A stretch of DNA of 64,000 bases, from positions 61,636-125,635 of the forward strand of contig JASJBF010000019.1 of the NCBI GenBank assembly GCA_030066685.1. Direction: 5' to 3'. The notes under the pieces are model-generated. The model made no database searches. It was not told the DNA's origin and was given only the letters and a program-made list of their open reading frames with translations. A program made the translations under genes and the position numbers. This document shows positions 26,147 to 35,079 of the stretch, in pieces. The DNA comes from Kiloniellales bacterium. Its GTDB lineage: Bacteria; Pseudomonadota; Alphaproteobacteria; Kiloniellales; JAKSBE01. Within the stretch, counting starts at the first letter, position 1, and each line of letters begins with the position of its first letter.

Positions 26147-27139
26147 ATGTTCGAATCATTCGGCCAACAAGAGCTCATACTCACCCTGATGATCGCCGCC
26201 GCTGTGGGTTTGCTCCTGCTCGCGGCCTTCTCCGGGGTGGACAAGAACTACCTGCGCCGCATCGAGCGCGCGAAGGGCAACGTCGAGGCCTCCACCGACA
26301 AGGGTAAGGACGGCGCGGTCAACGTCCGGCTGTCGACCTCTTACAGCGACATCGCCGCCCTCGACCGGATCATCCGGAACCTGCTGCCAAACCCCGAGAT
26401 GCTGCGGCAGCGCCTGAAGCGCGCCGCCGTCAAGTTCTCGCTGGGAACTTACCTGGCGATTTCCGGAATCCTCGGCTGCGCGGTCTTCGGGATCGCGTCG
26501 ATAGTCGGCCTGACGCCGCTCCCCGCCAACATCCTGATCGGCCTCGGCTTCGGCATCGGCGTGCCGCACATGGTCATCGGCTACCTCATCAAACGGCGGC
26601 AATCGAAGTTCCTCAACTTCTTCCCGGATGCCATCGAGCTCATGGTCCGCGGCATCAAGTCCGGACTGCCGGTTTCCGAATCCATCACCAACGTCGGCAC
26701 CGAGATCCAGGATCCCGTCGGCGAGGAGTTCCGGATCATCACCGACGCGGTCAAGTTCGGCCGGACCCTGGAAGAAGCCATGTGGGAAGCGGCCAACAGG
26801 CTGGACCTCCAGGAGTTCAAGTTTTTCACGATCAGCCTGGCGGTCCAGGCCGAAACCGGCGGCAACCTTGCCGAAACCTTGAACAATCTGGCTGACGTTC
26901 TGCGCGGCCGGCGCCAGCTGAAGCTCAAGATCAAGGCGCTGTCCTCCGAGGCCAAGGCGAGCGCGATGATCATCGGCGTCCTCCCCTTCGTGATGGGCGG
27001 CATGATCTACCTCGTCAACCCCAACTACATCATGAAGCTCTTCATCGATCCCCGGGGCCACATGCTCTTGGGAATCGGCCTCTGCTCCTTCGTGGTCGGC
27101 ATCGGCGTCATGATCAAGATGGTGAAGTTCGAGATATGA
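26147..27139 (+). CDS. tadB: Pilus assembly platform protein TadB
   Basis: 330 aa inner-membrane protein of the T2SSF family. The first membrane span is near residues 10-28 (LTLMIAAAVGLLLLAAF), two spans follow near 100-145, then the cytosolic T2SSF domain with LMVRGIKSGLPVSESI and FFTISLAVQAETGGNLAETL, and two terminal spans. TadB and TadC together form the platform that the CpaF ATPase turns. Overlaps tadC by four bases. Confidence 0.93.
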   Translation: MFESFGQQELILTLMIAAAVGLLLLAAFSGVDKNYLRRIERAKGNVEASTDKGKDGAVNVRLSTSYSDIAALDRIIRNLLPNPEMLRQRLKRAAVKFSLGTYLAISGILGCAVFGIASIVGLTPLPANILIGLGFGIGVPHMVIGYLIKRRQSKFLNFFPDAIELMVRGIKSGLPVSESITNVGTEIQDPVGEEFRIITDAVKFGRTLEEAMWEAANRLDLQEFKFFTISLAVQAETGGNLAETLNNLADVLRGRRQLKLKIKALSSEAKASAMIIGVLPFVMGGMIYLVNPNYIMKLFIDPRGHMLLGIGLCSFVVGIGVMIKMVKFEI

Positions 27140-28101
27140 ACCCCTTCGACTCCATAGGACAGGAAGAGATCGTCATTGCCATGGCGGGCCTTTCGGCCCT
27201 GGTCATGACGATTGCAGTCTGGTCGGCCCTGGTCGTTCGGGATCCCTCGCAGCGGCGCATGAAAGAGATGTCCGACCGACGCCTCCAGCTCAAGGAAGGC
27301 ATCATGGTGACGCCGCGGCGGCGCCAGAAGCTGCAGGCGACGACCGTGATGCGTCAGGTCGTCGACCGGCTGAAGCTGCTCCGATCCGCGCAGGGCGACA
27401 AGCTTGCCCGCCGGCTCTCGCAGGCCGGCTGGCGATCGAAGGACGCCGTGGTCCGCTTTCTCTTTGCGAAGCTCGCCCTGCCTTTCGTCTTCGGCGGCAT
27501 CTCCCTCTTCGTCCTCTATGTCCTGGAGCTCTACAACCTCGACAACCTCCAGAAGATGGTCGCGGTCCTGGGCCTGACCGTTTTCGGGACCTATGCGCCG
27601 GAGATCTACGTCAAGAACACCATTCAGAAGCGCTGGGAACTGATCCGCAAGGCGCTGCCCGACGCGCTCGACCTGATGGTGATCTGCGCCGAGGCGGGCC
27701 TCAGCCTGGATGCCACCATGCAGCGCGTCTCCGAAGAAATGTCGGAGGCTGCTCCCGAGCTCTCCGAGGAGTTCGGCCTGACCGCGGCGGAGCTCAGCTT
27801 CCTGCCGGACCGCACGACCGCCCTCGGCAACACCAAGGAACGGGTCGATCTGCCCGCCATGCGCGGTCTGGTCAACTCGCTCATTCAGTCCGAACGCTAC
27901 GGCACCCCGCTCGCCCAGTCGCTCCGCGTCCTCGCGGCCGAATCGCGAAACGAACGCGTGATGAAAGCCGAGGAGAAGGCAGCAAGGCTGCCGGCGATGC
28001 TCACGGTGCCGATGATCGTCTTCATCCTGCCGCCGCTCTTCATCGTGCTGATCGGGCCGGCGGGACTGGATATCGCCGACGCGCTTGGCAACTTCGGATG
28101 A
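27136..28101 (+). CDS. tadC: Pilus assembly platform protein TadC
   Basis: 321 aa, the second T2SSF-family platform subunit. A membrane span near residues 10-33, two near 115-155, and one near 290-310. The T2SSF core reads ALPDALDLMVICAEAGLSLD and LVNSLIQSERYGTPLAQSLR. It is the last of the uninterrupted tad genes; an untranslated gap of about 185 bases separates it from the TadE-like genes. Confidence 0.92.
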   Translation: MNPFDSIGQEEIVIAMAGLSALVMTIAVWSALVVRDPSQRRMKEMSDRRLQLKEGIMVTPRRRQKLQATTVMRQVVDRLKLLRSAQGDKLARRLSQAGWRSKDAVVRFLFAKLALPFVFGGISLFVLYVLELYNLDNLQKMVAVLGLTVFGTYAPEIYVKNTIQKRWELIRKALPDALDLMVICAEAGLSLDATMQRVSEEMSEAAPELSEEFGLTAAELSFLPDRTTALGNTKERVDLPAMRGLVNSLIQSERYGTPLAQSLRVLAAESRNERVMKAEEKAARLPAMLTVPMIVFILPPLFIVLIGPAGLDIADALGNFG

Positions 28102-28287
28102 CCGTGGGCCGAGCGCGCAGGCAGAGATTACGGCCGGCGTAAGCCGGAACGATAAGACGGGCCGGACGACGGTGGCCCGAATCCTACGGCATAAGACGAA
28201 GACGGACGATTGGAGTTTTCTTTAGAACACCTCCCGGTCCGGGAGGACGGGTAGTCCCGGAGGGAGTCCTTCTTGGAGGGGAAGAAG

Positions 28288-28908
28288 ATGCAGAAGAACG
28301 CTAGGAAAGCCACTCCTATCAAACGATTCTTTAGGGATCGGCAAGGTGCCAGCATGGTCGAGATGGCGATCGCCTTTCCGGTCTTCATCCTGATGCTCGT
28401 CGGCGTCGTCGAGCTGTCCATGCTGATGTTCGTTCAGATTGCGGTCGAAGGCGGTCTGCGCGAGGCCTCCCGCTTCGGGATCACCGGCCAGACCCCGGGC
28501 GGCGAAGTGACCCGGGAGCAGAAGATTGCCGAGATCGTCGTGGACCACGCCCAGAGCCTCGTGGAGATCGAGCCGAGCGACATCGAGCTCCTGGTCTACA
28601 ACGACTTCTCGTCGGTCGGCCAGCCGGAACCCTACATCGATGCCGACCCCAAGGACGGCGCCGACTTCAAGGAAGGCAAGGACGAGTTCGTGCCGGAGAT
28701 GCACGACAAGAACGGCAACGGTACCTGGGACGAAGATCAGGGCGACTCCGGCCAGGGCGCCGGCGCCTCCGGCGCCATCGTTCTCTACCGGGTCAACTTC
28801 GACTGGCCTTGGATGACGCCCTTCTTCGCCGCCGCCGCGAGCAGCGAAAAGGTCACCCTCGAAGCTGCGATCACGGTCCGCAACGAACCCTGGCCGGACG
28901 AGGGCTGA
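28288..28908 (+). CDS. TadE-like pseudopilin with an EF-hand-like loop
   Basis: 206 aa. ATG at 28288 is preferred, with GGAGGGG (28275-28281) upstream. The pseudopilin signature follows a basic leader: DRQGASMVEMAIAFPVFILM (about 17-36), with Gly at the cleavage site, Glu at the E5-like position and a hydrophobic helix. The mature domain is unusually acidic and contains DKNGNGTWDED (140-150), which fits the first 11 positions of a calcium-binding EF-hand loop. Calcium binding is inferred; TadE pseudopilins are minor subunits of Tad pili. Confidence 0.85.
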   Translation: MQKNARKATPIKRFFRDRQGASMVEMAIAFPVFILMLVGVVELSMLMFVQIAVEGGLREASRFGITGQTPGGEVTREQKIAEIVVDHAQSLVEIEPSDIELLVYNDFSSVGQPEPYIDADPKDGADFKEGKDEFVPEMHDKNGNGTWDEDQGDSGQGAGASGAIVLYRVNFDWPWMTPFFAAAASSEKVTLEAAITVRNEPWPDEG

Positions 28909-28938
28909 GCCGCGGGCCAAGCAGATGGGAGAAAGCAA

Positions 28939-29550
28939 ATGACCGCAAAGATCTCGAGCACGACCTACCTGAGCCGACGCGGCAGCGAGTTCGGACGCCA
29001 AGAGCGCGGCGGCATCCTGATCGAGTTCGCCTTCGCCCTGCCGGTCCTGGTCACCCTGATTCTGGGCACGGTGAACACCGCGATGTACATCCTGCTGCAC
29101 CAGAGGATGGACCGCGCCGCATCCTCCATTTCCGACCTCGTGGCGCAGCCGGAGAACATCACCCACGCCGAAGTGAAACTGGCCTACGACGCGGCGGAGC
29201 ATCTCTTCGGCAAGGTCTTCGACCTCAAGACCAACGGGCACGCCATCGTCACCTCGGTGCGCGGCGGCACCACGGACGATCCGCCGTCGCGGATCAACTT
29301 CCAGATCCACAAGGAGTGCGACAGCAGCACCTACAGCAGCACGGTCGGCTCCAAGGAAGACGAAGAGGCGACGCTGCCGGACGGCCTGGACCTCCAGCCG
29401 GGCGAATCGGTGATCGTCGCCGAGGTCTATTACGAATGGGAACCGATGTTCTTCGGTGACCTGATCGAGGCCGGCACTCAGTACCACGTCGCCTTCCGGC
29501 GACCGCGTCTGGGTGCGGGCGTCCTGGCCGGCGGCATGACCTGCAGCTGA
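28939..29550 (+). CDS. TadE/TadG-like pilus protein
   Basis: 203 aa. A basic, hydrophilic N-terminus precedes RQERGGILIEFAFALPVLVT (about 20-39), a pseudopilin-type cleavage and membrane segment with Glu at the usual position. The exported part of about 145 residues contains PGESVIVAEVYYEWEPMFFG, a segment typical of TadE/TadG family C-termini, and ends in Cys near residue 202. Follows the other TadE-like gene by 30 bases. No tadD or tadF/G partner follows in the window. Confidence 0.82.
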   Translation: MTAKISSTTYLSRRGSEFGRQERGGILIEFAFALPVLVTLILGTVNTAMYILLHQRMDRAASSISDLVAQPENITHAEVKLAYDAAEHLFGKVFDLKTNGHAIVTSVRGGTTDDPPSRINFQIHKECDSSTYSSTVGSKEDEEATLPDGLDLQPGESVIVAEVYYEWEPMFFGDLIEAGTQYHVAFRRPRLGAGVLAGGMTCS

Positions 29551-29885
29551 CCGGCCACGGCTGACGGCTTTCCTGGGCAAGGGGGCCGGGGCGGCATCGC
29601 CGACCCTGGCCCGTTTGCCTGCCCGCCGCTTGGCCCCGAGGCGCCTGCCTTCAACCCGAGGCAATGCAACCCGCTCTATCCATCCCGAGCAAAGAAACTG
29701 CCTGCGCTGATCCCAATCCAACCGGGCGAAGACGGTTTGATCTATTTCATATAGATAGAGCAGCGTGTCTGCGTTCGAATGAACGCAGGCTGCTCCAACC
29801 ATTTCTCACCGTGGCCATGGTCTGCAACAGCGCCGCCCACTGGGTCGGATCCCGGCGCAGAGCGTGACCACGGTGGAAACACAGG
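29551..29885. other. Gap after the tad locus, contains a hairpin element
   Basis: 335 bases without a convincing gene. The only structure is a strong hairpin at 29758-29795. No promoter is obvious. Confidence 0.5.
29756..29796. repeat. TAGAGC-type palindromic repeat, copy 1
   Basis: TAGAGCAGC starts the element; GAGCAGC (29758-29764) pairs with GCTGCTC (29789-29795), and CTGCGTTC (29769-29776) with GAACGCAG (29781-29788) around loop GAAT, with a four-base bulge. The shape (outer arms starting GAGC, inner arms, small loop) matches two further elements about 900 bases on. Confidence 0.6.
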
Positions 29886-30626
29886 CTAGTCCTCCTGAGT
29901 CTCGCGCCAGGCCTCGTAGGCGCGCAAGGTCTCGTCGTCGGGGGGATAGAGGCCCTTGACCGGCGCGCCCTCCTCGATCCGCTTCTGCACGTAGCGTTCG
30001 AAGCGCTCCTGCTCGACCCCGGCGGTCGCGACCTCGTTGGCCAGGGCCCGCGGCACCACGACCACGCCGTCCTCGTCGGCCAGCATGATGTCACCGGGCA
30101 TGATCGCCACGCCGCCGCAGCCGATCGGCTCCTGCCAGCCGGCGAAGACCAGGCCGGCGATCGAGGGCGGCGCCGAGGCGCCGGTGCAGTAGACCGGGAA
30201 GGACAGGGCCTTGACCGCAGAGATGTCGCGCAGCGGGCCGTCGCAGACCACCCCCAAGCCGCCGCGGGCCTGGATCCTGGCCACCATGATGTCGCCCAGG
30301 GTCGCGCAGTCGGCGCTCTCCCGGGCATCGACGACCACGATGTGACCGGGCGGCAGGGCTTCGATCGCGTCCCGCAAGGAGCCTTCCTGGGTGTAGCTCT
30401 CGGGCGTACCCAGATCCTCGCGCAGCGGCAGAAAACGGATGGTGAAGGCCTCGCCCACCAGGCGCCGGTTCGCGGCATGCCCGGGCGGATGCAGCGATGC
30501 CGGACCCTTGAGCCAGCAGCGGCGGATCCCGCGCTTCAGGAGCTGCATCGAGACCGTCGCCGTGGTGACCGACGACAGCGCAGCCAGGGTTTCCGGCGTC
30601 ACTTCCGGCAGGTCAGAATCGACCAT
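29886..30626 (-). CDS. RraA-family protein
   Basis: 246 aa from the ATG at 30626 (longer frames run into hairpin repeats). The RraA fold is indicated by GDIMVARIQARGGLGVVCDG and PLRDISAVKALSFPVYCTG (about 137-165), with the conserved Arg-Asp pair, and the GGVAIMPGDIMLADEDGVVVVP segment near 195. The family includes 4-hydroxy-4-methyl-2-oxoglutarate aldolases and RNase E regulators, which share the fold but not function; a metal-dependent aldolase of the former kind is more likely for a protein of this length. No operon partner identifies the substrate. Confidence 0.8.
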   Translation of the reverse strand: MVDSDLPEVTPETLAALSSVTTATVSMQLLKRGIRRCWLKGPASLHPPGHAANRRLVGEAFTIRFLPLREDLGTPESYTQEGSLRDAIEALPPGHIVVVDARESADCATLGDIMVARIQARGGLGVVCDGPLRDISAVKALSFPVYCTGASAPPSIAGLVFAGWQEPIGCGGVAIMPGDIMLADEDGVVVVPRALANEVATAGVEQERFERYVQKRIEEGAPVKGLYPPDDETLRAYEAWRETQED

Positions 30627-30662
30627 TCTCGGTTGCTCCCCACGCAGATCCGCCAGCGATCC

Positions 30663-30713
30663 TAGAGCACGATGATGTGAGGTCAAATCGACCCCTTGTC
30701 TGGATCGTGCTCC
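30663..30713. repeat. TAGAGC-type palindromic repeat, copy 2
   Basis: GAGCACGAT (30665-30673) pairs perfectly with ATCGTGCTC (30704-30712); inside, GGTC (30681-30684) pairs with GACC (30690-30693) around AAATC. Same build as copies 1 and 3. Confidence 0.65.
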
Positions 30714-30724
30714 GACCATTGCAA

Positions 30725-30775
30725 TAGAGCGGGTTTCAGGCTTGAAGTCCAATCGACTTCAAATCGTCCCGCTCC
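30725..30775. repeat. TAGAGC-type palindromic repeat, copy 3
   Basis: GAGCGGG (30727-30733) pairs with CCCGCTC (30768-30774), and TTGAAGTC (30742-30749) with GACTTCAA (30755-30762) around CAATC. It follows copy 2 by about 14 bases, so the two form a tandem pair upstream of the RraA-family gene. Confidence 0.65.
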
Positions 30776-30840
30776 AGGACCGAGCACCGCCAAGACCTAT
30801 GGAACGATGCCCTTGGGGCAGGATTGTGGCGCAAGCGTCC

Positions 30841-32013
30841 TCAGCGGGTCTCCTCGAAGAGCTCGCGCCCGATCAGCATCCGGCGGACCTCGCTGGTGCC
30901 GGCGCCGATTTCGTAGAGCTTGGCGTCGCGCAACAGGCGGCCCGTCGGGTAGTCGTTGATATAGCCGTTGCCGCCCAGGCACTGGATCGCCTCGAGGGCC
31001 ATCCAGGTCGCCTTCTCGGCCGCATAGAGGATTGCCCCGGCGGCGTCCTTGCGGGTGGTCTCGCCGCGGTCGCAGGCCTTGGCGACCGCGTAGACGTAGG
31101 CCTTGCTGGCGTTCATGGTGGTGTACATGTCGGCCAGCTTGCCCTGCATCAGCTGGAAGGCGCCGATCGGCTTGCCGAACTGCTCGCGCTCGTGGACATA
31201 GGGCACGACGATGTCCATGCAGGCCTGCATGATGCCCAGCGGTCCGGCGGCCAGCACGGCGCGCTCGTAGTCGAGGCCGCTCATCAGCACGCCGACCCCT
31301 TCTCCGACCTGGCCCAGGACGTTTTCCTCCGGCACCTCGCAGTCCTCGAAGACCAGTTCGCAGGTGTCGGAGCCCCGCATCCCGAGCTTGTCGAGCTTCT
31401 GGGCCGTGCCGAAGCCCTTGAAGCCCTGCTCGATCAGGAAGGCGGTGATGCCGCGCGACCCGGCCGCCGGATCGGTCTTGGCATAGACCACCAGCACCTC
31501 GGCGACCGGGCCGTTGGTGATCCACATCTTGCTGCCGTTCAGGACGTAGCGGTCGCCCTGCTTCTCCGCCCGGGTCCGCATGCCGACCACGTCCGAGCCG
31601 GCGCCGGGCTCGCTCATCGCCAGGGCGCCGACGTGCTCGCCGGAGACCAGCTTCGGCAGGTAGCGCCGCTTCTGGTCCTCGCTGCCGTTGCGCCGGATCT
31701 GGTTGACGCAGAGGTTGGAGTGGGCGCCGTAGCTGAGCCCGACCGAGGCCGAGGCCCGGCTGATCTCCTCCATCGCCACGCAGTGTTCCAGGTAGCCCAT
31801 GCCGGAGCCGCCGTAGTCCTCCTCCACCGTGATGCCGAGCAGGCCCAGCTCGCCCAGCTTCGGCCAGAGCTGGCGCGGGAAGAGGTTGTCGCGGTCGGTC
31901 GCTTCGGCCAGGGGCGCGATCTCGTCGGCCGAGAAGCTCATCACCGTGTCGCGGAGCAGGTCCGCCGTCTCGCCCAGGTCGAAGTTCAGGGAGGGCAGCT
32001 GGTTCGGTATCAT
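30841..32013 (-). CDS. liuA: Isovaleryl-CoA dehydrogenase (acyl-CoA dehydrogenase family)
   Basis: 390 aa from the ATG at 32013 (a TTG nine bases upstream is an alternative). Acyl-CoA dehydrogenase motifs: [16 protein letters not shown] (about 134), [18 protein letters not shown], and the C-terminal [18 protein letters not shown]. The catalytic Glu is probably in [18 protein letters not shown] (about residue 250), the position used in isovaleryl-CoA dehydrogenases rather than the C-terminal Glu of most relatives. It oxidises isovaleryl-CoA in leucine degradation. A LiuR-type regulator gene lies just upstream on the same strand, which supports the role. Confidence 0.85.
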   Translation of the reverse strand: MIPNQLPSLNFDLGETADLLRDTVMSFSADEIAPLAEATDRDNLFPRQLWPKLGELGLLGITVEEDYGGSGMGYLEHCVAMEEISRASASVGLSYGAHSNLCVNQIRRNGSEDQKRRYLPKLVSGEHVGALAMSEPGAGSDVVGMRTRAEKQGDRYVLNGSKMWITNGPVAEVLVVYAKTDPAAGSRGITAFLIEQGFKGFGTAQKLDKLGMRGSDTCELVFEDCEVPEENVLGQVGEGVGVLMSGLDYERAVLAAGPLGIMQACMDIVVPYVHEREQFGKPIGAFQLMQGKLADMYTTMNASKAYVYAVAKACDRGETTRKDAAGAILYAAEKATWMALEAIQCLGGNGYINDYPTGRLLRDAKLYEIGAGTSEVRRMLIGRELFEETR

Positions 32014-32078
32014 CGCATCCAATCCAAGAAAGAATTTCCAAGCCCCGAAAGCAGCGCCGCCAGCGGCGGCCGCTCCGG

Positions 32079-32543
32079 TCAGCCCGGAAGGGGCATGTCC
32101 GAGCGCCCGTCCAGGCGCATGATGGTCTGCAGGCCTTTCGCGCAGAGCTTAGCCCCCCCGGGCGCCACCGCGAAGACCTCCAGGTCGCAGAGGGTCAAAG
32201 TCCGGCCCGGGCGCAGGACCCGGCCGACCGCCCGCAGCAGCTCGCCCTCGGCCGGCGCGACCAGATTGATCTTGTATTCCACGGTCAGCACCGAAGCCTC
32301 TCGCGGGAAGAGGCTGAAGGCGGCATAGCCGCCCGCCGAGTCCGCGACAGTGCTGGTCGCGCCGGCGTGGAAGAAGCCGTGCTGCTGCGTCAGGTCGTCG
32401 CGGAATGGCAGCTCGATCTCGACGTGGCCGGGCGCGACTAGGCTGAGCCGAGCACCAATAAGCCCCATGATTCCCTGACGTTGGAAGCTGTCCCTGACCC
32501 GCCGTTCGAAGTCCGGATCGGGCGGCTCAAAGCTGGGCGCCAT
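32079..32543 (-). CDS. PaaI-family thioesterase
   Basis: 154 aa hotdog-fold protein. The motif region [20 protein letters not shown] (about residues 53-72), with the conserved His-Gly and Ala-Asp, marks the PaaI/HGG-type thioesterases; the [20 protein letters not shown] strand follows. It hydrolyses an acyl-CoA or phenylacetyl-type thioester. GGAGG upstream supports the ATG at 32543. It sits between the regulator and isovaleryl-CoA dehydrogenase genes, so a role in branched-chain acyl-CoA turnover is plausible but inferred. Confidence 0.82.
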   Translation of the reverse strand: MAPSFEPPDPDFERRVRDSFQRQGIMGLIGARLSLVAPGHVEIELPFRDDLTQQHGFFHAGATSTVADSAGGYAAFSLFPREASVLTVEYKINLVAPAEGELLRAVGRVLRPGRTLTLCDLEVFAVAPGGAKLCAKGLQTIMRLDGRSDMPLPG

Positions 32544-32627
32544 TGCCGCCTCCCTCCTGCGCCGACCGCGAGACCAGGGCTTGTCCGCGCCCGCGGTCGG
32601 CCACCTGCCAGGGCCCCTGCGCCGGCG

Positions 32628-33038
32628 TCATCCGGCACTCCTCCGCCGTCGCGTCCGGGCCTCGCCCTTCAGGCTGCGCAGCCGCCTGCGGCAGTCCCGG
32701 GCCACGCCGTCCAGGTCCCGGAGGCTGGCCTCGATGTCCCGCTGCTTGGCCAAGAGATCGGCGCGCCGGGCCGCTATCTTGTCCAGCAGGAAATCGAGCT
32801 GCCTGGCCTCGCCGCGCGGCTCGTCGTAGAGCGCCAGGATCTCGGCGATCTCGGCCAGGCTGAATCCCAGGCGCTTGCCGCGCAGGATCAGCTTCAGCCG
32901 GGTCCGGTCGCGCTCCCGGTAGATCCGCCGCTGCCCCTCTCTCAGCGGCCGCAGAAGGCCGTGGTCCTCGTAGAAGCGGATCGCCCGCAGGGTTGCCCCG
33001 GACTCCCGCGCCAGCTCGCCGATGCCGTAAGGCTCCAT
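32628..33038 (-). CDS. MerR-family regulator, LiuR-type
   Basis: 136 aa. N-terminal MerR winged helix YGIGELARESGATLRAIRFY (about 4-23) and HGLLRPLREGQRRIYRERD, then a coiled-coil dimerisation helix and a short basic tail. No cysteine or metal pocket is visible, so it is not a metal-sensing MerR. Location upstream of thioesterase and isovaleryl-CoA dehydrogenase genes, plus a perfect TTTACGTAAA palindrome at its own promoter, match LiuR regulators of leucine/isovalerate catabolism. Confidence 0.82.
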   Translation of the reverse strand: MEPYGIGELARESGATLRAIRFYEDHGLLRPLREGQRRIYRERDRTRLKLILRGKRLGFSLAEIAEILALYDEPRGEARQLDFLLDKIAARRADLLAKQRDIEASLRDLDGVARDCRRRLRSLKGEARTRRRRSAG

Positions 33039-33050
33039 GACGGCGAAAGT

Positions 33051-33078
33051 ACCTTACGTTTACGTAAAGGTAAAGTAC
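33051..33078 (-). promoter_or_regulatory. Operator of the LiuR-type regulator
   Basis: TTTACGTAAA (33059-33068) is a perfect ten-base palindrome set within ACCTTACG...GTAAAGGT-like flanks. It lies 13-40 bases upstream of the regulator start at 33038, in an AT-rich patch, as expected for MerR-type autoregulation. The remaining gap to 33330 shows nothing else. Confidence 0.55.
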
Positions 33079-33330
33079 GAAATACTTGTCGGACCGCTGG
33101 CACCCTCGCCGCAGGACGGCGGCTTTCTTGCGGACCGCAATCTCCTGGGGCATGCTACTGGCGCGATAAGAGCGCGGCAGGGGCTAAACCAGAATCAAGA
33201 GGGTCGGGCTCCCGGGCTCCCGGATCTCGGGACTCCGCGGTCCCCAGCCAAGCCCCGGCGCCGGAGGCGGAGCGCCACGGACCTGCGCTCCCGTCCGGGT
33301 TCCACCGCTCGAAAACTGGGAGGAAAGTCC

Positions 33331-34470
<1,140 letters not shown>

Positions 34471-34508
34471 GCCAACGCGGCGAGGCTCACTGGCGCACTC
34501 CGGCGTGT

Positions 34509-34639
34509 CACCCCCTCCCGCGCGAAGCGCCGTGCTACGTATCCCTCCCCCATCAAGGGGGAGGGAGAACACTCCGACCGCCACCTGAACTAGCCCTCCC
34601 CCTTGATGGGGGAGGGTTGGGAGGGGGTGAGATCGCGAC
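34509..34639. repeat. Composite hairpin repeat related to the 9.5-kb element
   Basis: CACCCCCTCCC (34509-34519) pairs with GGGAGGGGGTG (34619-34629); inside are two complete small hairpins, CCCTCCCCC-ATCAA-GGGGGAGGG (34543-34565) and CCCTCCCCC-TTGAT-GGGGGAGGG (34594-34616). The stretch 34594-34639 nearly duplicates 9511-9556. It lies between convergent genes and may also act as a terminator. Confidence 0.75.
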
Positions 34640-34654
34640 CGATCAGACTGGCGC

Positions 34655-35047
34655 TTAGCCGGCCCCGCGCCGTGCTCGCCAGAGGTTCCAGCGGTAGAGG
34701 CAGAAGGCCAGGGCCTCATAGCCCAGATAGGCGAGTTGCCGGACGACGGGCAGGCGCAGCAGGCAGGCCCGCCGGCGATAGGCCGGCAGCTCGTCCCAGA
34801 TGGCGATGAAGGCGTCGATCCCGACCAGGATCCGGCCGTCCTCGTCGACCGTGTGCAGACGGTACCAGACGTCATCGCGCGTCACCCCCTGGGCGGCGAG
34901 CGCCGTCTCGTCCTGGTTGATGTCCTGCCAGTCGAGCCCGCAGACGTCGCCCGACTGGCTCGCCCGATAGGCGTGGATGCCGGCGCTGCAGACCGGGCAG
35001 CGTTCGTTGTAGTAGGTCTTCAGCTTGTGGCCCGACTCCTGCGCCAT
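34655..35047 (-). CDS. DCC-family (DUF393) thiol oxidoreductase-like protein
   Basis: 130 aa. The DUF393 hallmark is the N-terminal YYNERCPVCSAGIHAYRASQ (about residues 12-31) with a Cys-x-x-Cys motif, like a thioredoxin active site, then LDWQDINQDETAL and the YRLHTVDEDGRILVGIDAF strand pair. The C-terminus may be a membrane-adjacent helix (LGYEALAFCLYRW). Function uncertain. It follows mgtE on the same strand after 33 bases. Confidence 0.8.
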   Translation of the reverse strand: MAQESGHKLKTYYNERCPVCSAGIHAYRASQSGDVCGLDWQDINQDETALAAQGVTRDDVWYRLHTVDEDGRILVGIDAFIAIWDELPAYRRRACLLRLPVVRQLAYLGYEALAFCLYRWNLWRARRGAG

Positions 35048-35079
35048 AGTCGGGAGATGGGCTCCCACCGTCGGCTTTT

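Noticed and set aside
29664..29867. A small frame in the gap after the tad locus
   Set aside because: It runs through the hairpin element at 29758-29795 and has no ribosome site or similarity.
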